Assembly: GCF_014356525.2 (NCBI RefSeq)
Contig: NC_052511.1
Coordinates: 5,123,016 to 5,187,015, forward strand
DNA from: Nilaparvata lugens
Taxonomy: Eukaryota > Arthropoda > Insecta > Hemiptera > Delphacidae
Direction: 5' to 3'
DNA: 64,000 nt
The position numbers and the translations under genes were made by a program. The notes under the pieces are model-generated. The model was not told where the DNA came from and did no database searches. It saw only the letters and a program-made list of their open reading frames with translations. This document shows positions 43,080 to 55,400 of the stretch, one piece after another. How positions within the stretch are numbered: the first letter of the stretch is position 1; each line of letters opens with the position of its first letter.

Positions 43080-43447
43080 ATGTCAAATCCAAGCGGTAGC
43101 AGGAGAAGTGGGACCATGAAAATTAGACTGACAAGTAAGTACAAACATTATTCAGTTATTCTAAACAAATATGGTGCTTTTTTTGGTTAGCAAGTAGCCA
43201 TTTATCAATGGAATGCCAGTGTTTACGTTGTATGTGCGACAGGCTAATTTTCAACATGGCCTCTTGCTATAAGTTTATTACTCACCCAAATATTATTCCA
43301 ATTAATAAATTCTTTATTCCTTATAAAATTCATGCTTTCCTTCATCAATAAAAATATTGACAATCTGTTTTTAATCTCAGTAACTTCAGATTCATGCACG
43401 GTTTCTGTCAGCTTTGTTGTTTTTTTGGCAGTAGATACCCAATGCAA
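42904..43447 (-). CDS. possible small unrecognised gene, two-exon model, antisense to Smurf start
   Basis: Weak. A reverse frame from 43447 (MHWVSTAKKTTKLTETVHES ... NFIRNKEFINWNNIW) reaches a good donor (TGG/GTGAGT at 43284). A phase-0 acceptor (TTGGCAG) at about 43034 would join SFVISDSEIRMTNHMACTIR and end at 42904, for a 98-residue protein. No domain recognised, and such frames can arise by chance in AT-rich DNA. It would overlap Smurf exon 1 on the other strand. Confidence 0.15.
43080..43134 (+). CDS. Smurf: Smurf exon 1
   Basis: ATG at 43080 in context GAAGAAAATGTC, then SNPSGSRRSGTMKIRLT and a split codon before donor ACAA/GTAAGT. The MKIRLT strand is the first beta strand of the C2 domain. 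A second in-frame ATG (43115) precedes KIRLT; the first is preferred because SMURF proteins carry a short Ser/Gly/Arg N-terminus. Confidence 0.9.
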
Positions 43448-46400
43448 TGTGACATTGACAATTTAATATTTTAATCCCTTCTAATTATTAATTTATTTTT
43501 ATTCCTATATCGTAAAACTATCTGAAACATCCTTATCAATTTGAGCGGTTTATTGTTTATTTTTACTTTGATTTTACTGGTTTGGTACGATGTAATTGAT
43601 TACGAAATAGTTACATGATAGCTGAAGTCATGATAATTGAAAGACCGGTTATGTGGTTAGAAGTTTATGTAGAGTTCTCTCATCATTCCATGAAAAAATT
43701 ATGTTTTGTTTTGAGATTTGATTTCAATTTAAACTAACTTGGTAAGTTAGATCTGTTTATTTATCTGTTAGAAGATAAAACTTTTCATTGACTGTTTGAT
43801 AGAGAAATCCATAATAGCTTGACATATAAAATATTAATGAGTAATAATACTATAATTATACATTTAATTAACAAATTCAACATCTCTTCCCTTCCTGTAA
43901 TTTTTCTTGAATCGTTAAAAGATAATCATATTTCACATAGCAATTAAAAATTAACCTCTTATATCAAATTAGCCTTCCCACAATAGACAGATATTTGCTA
44001 GCTACCAGCGATCCTGTTCATTTAAAAGCAGTTGTCTTATAATATGACATATATGAGAAAAAATATCAAAAACAAATTATGTTAGAATTGTGTTTCCCAG
44101 AGTATGGAAAAGTTTAGTCATGTATTTGCATAATGACTGTATTAAAGTCGATGACTCACAAGTAAGCTATTACCACTTAACAAATTTCTGAAAAGAGTAT
44201 ATCGACAATCCCACTAGATAGTCCTTAATTTAAAAAAGTTAATATCCACCATGGATTTTAAATTACTGGGCAACATATTCAAATATTCATTTCCCATATT
44301 CCATAAACCATCTAGTTATAGTAAGTTATATTATTTTATAGGTTCAACGTTCAATCGGAATCTAATTTAGCTTTTTTATTAAAATATTCAAGCTTTTTCA
44401 TAAACCTAAAACTTGCACTCAGGTTCATCTTTAGAATCCGAATATTTTATGGCAATTTTGAATATTAGTTATTAATTACCGTTTTAAAATGATAAATTCT
44501 CTTGGTGAATATAATATAAATTGGCTATTCCCATTATTAACCAAAATCAACAACTAATATTTTATTAAATTTAGCAGTATGACATGAATCTATCCACTAT
44601 CTACTTGAAAAGGCTATGAAAGGGAAACTTGGCCGCTATGCCGTCCTATCACTAACAGTTTTTTATAATGTGAATCTTTCTATAACTTAGGTCACCTGTG
44701 AAATAATAATTCTTTTAATTTAATACACATGTTGATCATTCAATGCTTTATCTTCTTCCTTTTCCGTTTTTATTTCTTTTTCCGGAAATTCTCTACATCT
44801 CTACACAAAATAATATTCAATTAAACGCATTTTTACGATCTTCCGTATTCAATTAACATAAATATTCTTTCAGAAGTATTTATAACTTTTACCGTTGTAC
44901 AGCCTATTCAAAATAATGGCAGAACACAGTGATTTTATTGGTTTATATTTATGTATAATTAACTACTCTACTGTATGCTCCCGATTCTTTCCTGATAAGA
45001 TAATTTTTAACCTACTTCTTGCTCGTGATCTGTTGTAAAACGTTGGCACTCTCTACCATATTATTATTTATTTCTAAGCTGTATCGTAGTCAATGAATTA
45101 ACACGTTTTCATAGCGATGATAACTCATAGGAAATGTGTATCGATTAAAATTGAAATTGGTGTTATAAACTATTTTTTTACTGAGAAGAAAAACTAATAT
45201 CTAATGAGATTTGAAAATTATAGACTTTATTCACTAATATTCTGTGTCAGTATATTATACTATAGTCTGTGTATCGAAAGGAGACAAAACATGATACTAA
45301 ATAAAGTTTGCGCTTTTGTAAATATTTATAAGTAATCACTCATATCAGCTATTAATAGTGGAAATAGTATTCAAGCTGATATGAGTTATTAATTTTATAC
45401 TTACAGCTTTTGCGCAAGCGCAAACTTTATGTTTTTTCACCTCTCCCGATGAACAGACTATAGTTGATGACATTTTTATTCAATTACAAGAAGTATGAAT
45501 AATTGGGTTTGAGGCATGTTGATTGGTGTGGAATTTTCTAATATATTTTTAATTCTTTGTTTAAATTAGTTTTGCAACAGGGTGAATTAGGCTAGTTATA
45601 ATGGGTTTAATGTTACTTTTGTAAAGTTTATGTATAGGATGATACCATCCAAACATAGAATCGACGTTAAAAACTCAACTATTTGAACCAGGCTATTAAT
45701 CGGAGATCTGAATTGAATAATGGTTTCTATTTTGTTGAATTCATTGTGTGCTGATTTGTCAAAATTTGATCTGGAGGTTGTAACAAAATTATTTAAATGG
45801 TCTGGTGTCAATTAAAATACCTTGAATAATCATTGCCTATTGTTATAAAAATTAAACTCCTTGTTTACGCTATGTAAGCAATTGTCTGCTAGTTTCAAGC
45901 CTAAAATTTTCTCTTTAATAAATATTTTTTCAAATTTGTATTTGTATTACTGAGAATATTGCAACGTCTCAAAATGAGTATGGCTGGAACTTAGTATTAG
46001 ATTTTATCCATTGTGATGTACGTTTATGATCTTTATGACATACATAACTTCTAAATTAAGATTGGAGAATATGTTTTCTCTACCAACATTACAACGGGTT
46101 GAACGTACACCTTCCAATTGAAAGTGATTGAATTAGATTGGCATGCTTGTTTTTACCATGTGTGGTGTGGAGGCTAACTTTGCAACTTGTCCCCTTCAAT
46201 ACTCCAGCATGTTACTAAATCAAATTTCCTTGTTGAAATAGATCACTCTAAGTACTAGAAAGATATTTCATTAAGAAATATATACTTCATGCTGTTGAAT
46301 TTCAATGGAACTATCTAAATATTTTCAAAAGAATACACAATACCCTTTAAAACTTTGTATCTTTCAATTGATTCAATCCGCCTCCTTATTCAGAACTTGA

Positions 46401-49400
46401 TCTCATGGTGAATTTGCCATTTATAATGAGTAGTATAGCCTTTAAGCTACTATTTATATATTTGTCTGTATATACTAATAACCAGTAGGGAATTTCATTG
46501 TGTGCAATTTATATTCTTCATTTGCTGATGAATGTTAGTAGTTTTAATTATAATATGTACAAAACATGAGAACATAATCTCAATCAACTTTAGAGAACTC
46601 TCTCTCCACTCACAGACTCAAGTCTTTGTGGAGAGTATTCACTTTCGAATGTGTAAATGATTTTTTTAAATTTGTATTATGTTTTGTGAATAAAAAGCTA
46701 TTTGATTTGAATTTTTGCATTCAGCAATAGGAAATTGTATGCAGTGTATAATTTGAATCGTTATGAAGATTATTCTGGTTATTAATGTAACTTTATGCTG
46801 TGTCTAATTAAAACTTTAAACTTTATGCTGTGTCTAATTTGAATCGTTATAAAGATTATTCTTGTTATTAATATAAATCGAGAGTAAAGGTGGTCTGATC
46901 TAGTAGTTTTCTTCTGTAGGTGTGAATAAAATTTGTTGTAAAGATAATTATTCCAAAAGTAATTGGGGACAATACAAGGAAAGATATTGAGTAATCATTA
47001 TTAAACAAAAATTCCAATTAAATGCAGTAAATCACCCCGAAGACTTCCTCGAATTTCCATCTCTAGCTGTTTACCCTGTTGTCAATATTTGCAGTAGCAG
47101 AAGTCTTCAGGGTGATTTACAGCATTTAATTGGGATTTTCATTTAATAATAATTATTCATTAATTTGCATTTTAACAAATGAAACTTCCAATTTATTTTC
47201 ATCTAAAGTTATTAAGTCTGATATTGAAAGTCGCACTATCGGTTTCTTGGCATAGGTAGTTTAAGAAACAAATCAGTTTTTCATAATATTTGAATATTCA
47301 AGCCCTTCAGTTACTATTTATATATTTGTCTGTGTATACTAATAACCAGTATGTAATTTCATTGTGTGCAATTTATATTCTTGATTTTCTGATGAATGTT
47401 AGTAGTTTTAATTATAATATGTACAAAACATGAGAACATAATCTCAATCAACTTGAAAGAACTCACTCTCCACTCACAGACTCAAGTCTTTGTGGAGACA
47501 GATGGAATTAAATAGAGAATGCATTTATTCAAATGCTAATTAATATATAATTATTATTTAACGAAAATCCTAAATAAATGCTGCAAATCACCCCGAAGAC
47601 TTCTGCTACTGCAGACATTGACAACAGGGTTAACAGCTAGATGGAAATTCGATGAGAACTACTATCCAAAAATTAGTTGCCAGCCCGGGAATCGAACCCG
47701 GTACCTCCCAATTGCCAGTCAGGAATGCTTACCTTTACACCAAACTGACAATCTCTGGATAGCAGCGCTCATTTTACATGTAACTGGTTGGCCGCTATGG
47801 CTTCGTATAAAATGAGCGCTGCTATTCAGAGATTGTCAGTTTGGTGTAAAGGTAAGCATTCCTGACTGGCAATTGGGAGGTACCGGGTTCGATTCCTGGG
47901 CTGGCAACTAATTTTTGGATAGTAGTTCTCATCGAATTTCCATCTAGCTGTTAACCGTGTTGTCAATGTCTGCAGTAGCAGAAGTCTTCGGGGTGATTTG
48001 CAGTATTTATTTAGGATTTTCGTTAAATGATAATTATCTTTGTGGAGAGTATTCACTGTTAAATGTGTAAATGAATTTTATAAATTTGTATTATGTTTTG
48101 TGAATAAGAAGCTATTTGATTTGAATTTTTGCATTCAGCTATAGGAAATTGTATGCAGTGTCTAATTTGAATCGTTATGAAGATTATTCTGGTTATTAAT
48201 TTAACTTTATGCTATGTCTAATTAAAACTTTAAACTTTATGCTGTGTCTAATTTGAATCGTTATAAAGATTATTCTTGTTATTAATATAAATCGAGAGTA
48301 AAGGTGGTCTGATCTAGTAGTTTTCTTCTGTAGGTGTGAATGAAATTTGTTGAAAAGATAATGAATACTAAAGTAATTGGGGACAATACAATACAAGGAA
48401 AGTTATTGAGTAATCATTTTTAAACAAAAATCCCAATTAAATGCAGTAAATCACCCCAAAGACTTCCTCGAATTTCCATCTAGCTGTTTACCCTGTTGTC
48501 AATATTTGCAGTAGCAGAAGTCTTCGGGGTGATTTACAGCATTTAATTGGGATTTTTATTTAATAATAATTATTCATTAATTAGCATTTGAACAAATGCA
48601 ACTTCCAATTTATTTCCATCTAAAGTTATTAAGGTTTGACTATCGGTTTCTTGGCATATCTTTGAATTATTCTTTCTTTTTCTTTCTTTCTTTCTTTTTG
48701 AATTATTCTTTTTCTTTCTTGGCGTAGTTTAAGAAGCGAATGAAAGTTTCATAATCTTTGAACTCTCATGCTCCATCAGTCTATATCAATCAATGCATAA
48801 TTTTTTAGTCTATATCAATAGTAATCAAGAAATCCACCTTGCCGAATTAGTTCATTCACCCTAGGGGACAGAAAAAATACTGCAATTTCGAGTTTTATCA
48901 CTCATATAACGCTAATAAATGTAACGCAATGTAACTCATATAACGCAACATTCCAAATGTAAGTCCAATGAATATAATAGAAACTAAGAGTATTATATTG
49001 TGATACTCTAAGTTTTTATTTTTCTGGTAAGACATAGTTAATATGTCTCCAATAATAAACTGTTAATTATTAAAAGAAGAACTGAAGTCTACAGATGGAA
49101 ATTACCGAGATATTGCATTCACTTAGATGCTAATGAATAATAATAATATCGTGTGACCTGACTGGCTCAGGTCTGGTGTCAGAGTTTTCAGGTCGCAACT
49201 GATCAATTTCAGGGTCTCTGACATGACCTAACGATGCTTTTCAGGCAGCCCAATGAATTAATTATTATTATTAAAAGAAGATCCAAATTAAATGCTGTAA
49301 ATCACCCCGAAGACTTTTGCTACTGCAAATATTGACAACAGGGTAAACAGCTAGATGGAAATTCGATGAGCGCTACTATTCAAAAAAATTTTGTCAGTTC

Positions 49401-52400
49401 CCGGGCTGAAATAGTATATTTCGCACCTAGGGCCGAAAATGAGACTTTTCCGGCTCGAAATCAGTTTTCAAGTCCGAGGCCGTAGGCCGGAAAAACATTT
49501 TTGCCCATGGTGAGAACGTTATTTTTCGCCACACAGAAAAATAAACAATATAATATGAGAATAATTGTTTATTAGGCACTTCCAAAAGCAAAACAGGAAG
49601 GTCATAGCTCTAGCAAATCAGAGGTAATCTGAATATCAGGAAATTGTCCAAGTATTTTTATTTTTTATTCTAATTTGTCTAAATAACCTAGAAGATTATG
49701 TTCAATTATGTAAGAGTTTGAGTTTATACTTTTTATTCTTCCAAATGACAATAAGATTATTATTATAATAAATGTTTTGATTCTTGAATAATAAACACAA
49801 ATAATGAAAAGCTTTTTGATCAGCTGTTTTAGCACACTTGAAATTTGGCCAATCTGAATGTCAACGTTAACATGCTTGTTCGGAAGTTTAGATTAGAAGT
49901 TCTATCCTACTCTGAAAATCGAATTTGAATAGTTTATTATATATATCTTATCTGTATTTTATTGATCCAAATAAAATGATAGTATCTCATTGCAGAATAC
50001 TTATTCAATTCTAGAAGCATAAACTGATTCCGTTTCATAAACCATTTTGTAAACACGTTCACATCAAATCAGAATCAGCTGACTTCAAGGTTATTTTACA
50101 GCCCTAGGGCCGTAAAACTTTTACCGGCCTGGTCAGAAAACAATCATTTTCGGCCTCCATATGACGCACGAAAACCAGCTCATTACATCCAAGTGGGGCG
50201 AAAAATAATTTTTGAATAGTAGCGCTCATCGAATTTCCATCTAGCTGTTTACCCTGTTGTCAATATTTGCAGTAGCAAAAGTCTTCGGGGTGATTTACAG
50301 CATTCAATTTGGATTTTCTTCCAATAATAATTAAGAGCTGAAGTCTTCAAAGTTACAGTCCATCTTCAGTTAGCTGCAATAGAAAGCAATGCAGTTAGGA
50401 GTGTCAAGTGATTTTCTTCGGCTAATACAATACTTTTCCTTTCCGAATCGCTATTTCCTGCTGCAGTCTGGAGGGAAGAGAGAGAGAGAGAGAGAGAGAG
50501 AGCGAGTAGTGATGGAGAGAGTGGGAGAGAGCCATTGTGTGCACTGGAATGGAGTCAACCATGAATCTCCATGTACTATGGATGTGCCACTTTTTAAATT
50601 ATAGGATTGAGTAACAAGCTACCGTAGGAATATTCTAGACCGGTACATTGCTACTTGGTTTATATTCTACCAAAACAAACAAATGATTCTATAAACACAA
50701 ACTCATGAAACAAAATTTAAAAATATAATGAATAAAATTAATGATAATTAGCAGGCAACTCGGGCTTCAAGGGTCTTATTAAGAACTTGACAATCTGAAA
50801 ACTTGACCTACTGAAATCTATAAGAATTGAAAATAGTCGAGGAATCGGTAAGTGTGAAAAAGGCCATATTTGTAACTTAATAGGCCTAGTATCCAAAACG
50901 AAAAAATGTCACCTGTAAGAGGTTTTCAAAAATGTGATGCACAGACTTGAAGTACCGGTAACATACTCTTTATGAACTGTTGAACTCGTAAACGATCGAT
51001 TTCAACTATATTTGTTCACGCTCACTCTCTCTCTCTCTTGTAACATACATAAATAAAGAAATCTAATCTCTCTCTCTCTCTCAGTATCCAATAAGTACTA
51101 ATAAAGCAATCAATCAATCTCTCTCTCTCGAATATCTCAGCCCGCATATTGTAACTGATCTATACTATAGTGAGGTCCACGTTATAATGACAGTGGAGAA
51201 AGATAGCAGAACAACGTTGCCGAACCTCTGTCTTCTCAATGTCTTCTATAGGTGGTAGCTGATTCAGGTTTATTAATATAATATTAACTGTTCATTCTCG
51301 TTTAAAATAATCAATTATATTTTATTAAGCAATAAAATTGTATTTTCAATAATTTTATAATGAATTTACTTAATTTAGATGAAATATTTTGTTAATTAAT
51401 TATTAATTCTACATTACTAAAAGAAGATCTGGCAACAGAGCAAAGCGATAAAGAGATAGCGTGACCACTGAGTCAAACCGCTCCCTTCCATATATCTGAT
51501 GTAATTTCAAGTGTTCATTTTTGTTTAAAACAATAAATTATATTTTATTCTTCAAGAAATTATATTCTTCAATGATCAAATAATAAATTTTGATGATTGA
51601 AATGAAATATTTTGTTAATCAACTAGCCTATATTTATACATTGTTAAAAAAAGTCTGGAAACAATGAGGAGCTAGAAAAGGATAGCGTTATATGCTTTGT
51701 TGAATGATAGACAAGGATAGCAATACCATTGCTAATCAAACACTGCCATTATAACGTGGACCTCACTATAGCCTACATTATAATGTCCACGTTATAGTGG
51801 CAGTATTTGATGAACATTGGTGTTGCTATCCTTGTCTATCATTCAGCAAAGCAGATATAGCGCTATCCTTTTCTAGTTCCTCAAAGTTTCCAGATCGTTT
51901 TTTAACAATGTAGAAATATAATTAACAAATATTTTATTTCAACTATGAAAATTTATTATTTGATCATTGAAGAATATAGTTTCTTGGCGAATAAAATATA
52001 CAGTAATTGATTATTTTAAACAAAAATGTTCACTTGAAATTACATCAGATATATAGAAGGGTTCGGTTTGACTCAGTGGTCGCGCTGATAAGCTATCGCT
52101 TACATAAGTTAAGAATCATGCCCGTGCTACTCCCGTTGTAAGGGTGACCGCTTGAGCCGACTCCTCTGAATATGATTCATGAGTTGTAAAATCGCTTCCC
52201 GGTGGTTTAGAACCCACCTAAAACTGTAGATCCATTCATTATCATCCGCCTCATTACCCACGCACAAGCCTAGAGCTCATGTGGGCATCACCCTCAGAAA
52301 AAAATACTGGTATCAGATATCCTCTATAGAAGACAGTGGCAAGGCAGAGAATCGGTAACGTTGTTCTCCTATCTTTCTCCACTGCCGTTATAGTGCTATA

Positions 52401-55400
52401 GCATGTATAGTGGGGTGCACGTTATAATGGCAGTGTTTGATTAGCAATGGTATTGCTATCCTTGTCTATCATTCAACAAAGCGGATAGCGCTATCTCTCT
52501 CTCGCTTGGTAGAGAGTTAGTGGGAAGGATACTTCTAATATTCTTTCCGAAGAATGGACATTGATATGTCCAAAGCTCCGCCAATTTATGTAGATGCATA
52601 ACAATATTATCTATTTTATCTATAGTTATTACAAATTGCTTTTCTTCATATCATATACGGCTCAATAATTATTTTCTTAATTTATATTTGTAAATTCATC
52701 TATAATTTTGCTGTATTGTAAGCTATTGTCTATAAGTGTATAAGCCTGTATATATTGTAATCTACATAAATAAAGTACTCAATCAATTTCTTTGCTCTGT
52801 TGCCAGATCGGCTTTTAACAATGTGAATTAATAATAATCGATTAGCAAAATATTCCATCTTAATTATGAAAATAAATTATGAATTTTTGAAAAATATAAG
52901 TCCTTGCTTAATTAAATATAATTTATTATTTTAAACGAGAATTAACAATTAATATTACATTAATAAGCATGTATCAGCTACCGTCTATAGAATGCATTCA
53001 AATCAAATGTTTTCACTGTCGTTCACAATTTATACATGTATTGACAAAGTCATGAAAACGGAGCATATAGTCCTTAGTCCTTAGTCCTTATTGACAAGAC
53101 AGTGAGGATCGGCAACGTTGTTATCCTATCTTTCTCCACTGTCATTGTAACGTGGACCTCACTATAGCATGTATATAGTTGATCGGCTAACCACTCTCAA
53201 GTCCCCACAGCATAGACTGTAAGTAATTAGAGAGGTGGATTTGAAACTGATACGCACTTCTTCAAGTCGATGAAGGTTGGGGATTGCAACGTTGGGCCAT
53301 TGACTTCCTCTCCTGTGGTGATCACTGTGCATCCTGTTTATTGTGTTGATGCAACTCTTCCTGCTTCTAACACATAAGTGTGCTGAAATGTCACTCTGTA
53401 CATATACACAATATAAATAGTATTATATTCATATTATATGCAGATACTATATATATATATATATATATAATATATATATATATAATATATATATATATAT
53501 TATATAAAAGCGAAATGGCACTCACTCACTCACTGACTGACTCACTCACTCACTCACTCACTCACTCACTCACATAACTAAAAATCTACCGGACCAAAAA
53601 CGTTCAAATTTGGTAGGTATGTTCAGTTGGCCCTTTAGAGGCGCACTAAGAAATCTTTTGGCGATATTTTAACTCTAAGGGTTGTTTTTAAGGTGTTTAA
53701 AGTTCATCTTTAAGCATGTATATTCTTCTTCTCCCAATCTCTTAATCATAATTGAAATTTCCATATCATATGTTACTATAGAACTATAATCTAGATAGAG
53801 TACCTCTTCGAAACATTTGTTAACTGGCAACTGAATTAATAATTTAACTTAATGTCAGGTTGGCATTAAGTTGAGTTGACTTTGTTAGGTTGGCACCAAG
53901 TTGAAGATTTAAATGCATTTATCGCGGAAAAATTGATTGGGCACTGCTACTTCAATCCTGGGAATATTATATTACTAGCTGTCAGGCTCGCTTCGCTCGC
54001 CATATCCGTTTAGTCTGGACCCCCGACTGGATCGTCCTAACATAATATGATAAAAATGCTCAAATGAAAAATGCTGATCTCATTCTCGGACGACCCAGTC
54101 GGGGGTCCAGGGGGCGGAGCCCCCTGGCTAGACGGATATGGCGAGCGAAGCGAGCCTGACGGCTAGTCTATTATATAAAAGCGAAATGGCACTCACTCAC
54201 TGACTGACTGATTCACTCACTCGCAGAACTAAAAATCTACCGGACCAAAAACGTTCAAATTTGGTAGGTATGTTCAGTTGGCCCTTTAGAGGCGCACTAA
54301 GAAATCTTTTGGCGATATTTTAACTCTAAGGGTGGTTTTTAAGGGTGTAAAGTTCGTCTTTTAGCATGTATATTCTTCTTCTTATTCTCTTAATTATAAT
54401 TGAAAAATGTCCATACCATATGTTAATATAGAACTATAATCTAGAGAGAGTACCTCTTCGAAACAGTTGTTAACTGGTAACTAAATTAATAATTTTGTTA
54501 GGTTGGCACCAAGTTGAAGATTGAAATGCATTTATCGCGGAAAAATTGATTGGGCACTGCTACTTCAATCAGAGCTATTCCTGGGAATATTATATTACTA
54601 GCCGTCAGGCTCGCTTCGCTCGTCATATCCGTTTAGCCAGATGTTTAGTCTGGACCCCCGACTGGATCGTCCTAACATAATATGATAAAAATGCACAAAT
54701 GAAAAATGCAGGCGAGTGAAGCGAGCCTGCTGATCTCATTCTTAGACGATCCAGTCGGGGGTCCAATGGGCGGAGCCCCCTGGCTAGACGGATACGGCGA
54801 GCGAAGCGAGCCTGACGGCTAGTAATTAATATATTTCTTTTGTTTTCCTTTGTATTGTTATGCTATTAGATATGTGATTAAGGCTCTTACTGGAATTTGT
54901 CTGTGAGCATTTCTATGTTTGTATGGAATAAATTAATGACCGAACGTAGTGAGGTCTATGTTTTAACTCGGATTTTCTTTTGTCTGTCTGTATGTAACAC
55001 GATTACGGCCAAACGCGTTGGTAGAATTCGATGAGATTTGGCAGGAATATTCCTTTTTCAACTGCGCGTCGATGTATACACAAGGTTTTTTTGAAATTTT
55101 GCATTTCAAGGATAATATGAAAAGAAAAGGAATTCCTCCATACTCCGATATCACTATATATATCATCTACTCTGAAGATAGGATGAATCAGACTATAGAA
55201 TTATTCATAATCAATCAGCTGAATTAGATAATCAATCAGCTGAAGTGAATTACACAGATATCTGGAGAAGCTGTGTCTATTTCTATAAGGTCTTTCAATC
55301 AAAGACCTTGAAGAGGTATACATCTTAAAGGTATTTGGTTTCAATATTTTGTTTTGCAGTCATGGTATTATTATGCGTGCCCATCAGTATCAATATTCTC

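Noticed and set aside
47680..47890. two opposed tRNA genes (B box GGGTTCGATTCC)
   Set aside because: Both are SINE heads in a palindromic dimer and the cloverleaf is not complete.
50389..50604. 71-codon frame containing an RERERERE run
   Set aside because: Produced by a (GA)n microsatellite with no flanking coding signal.
53220..53400. possible exon around a CCCCACAG acceptor and GTAAGTAATT donor
   Set aside because: The enclosed sequence is only a few bases long and the neighbouring frame does not match Smurf or any family I recognise.
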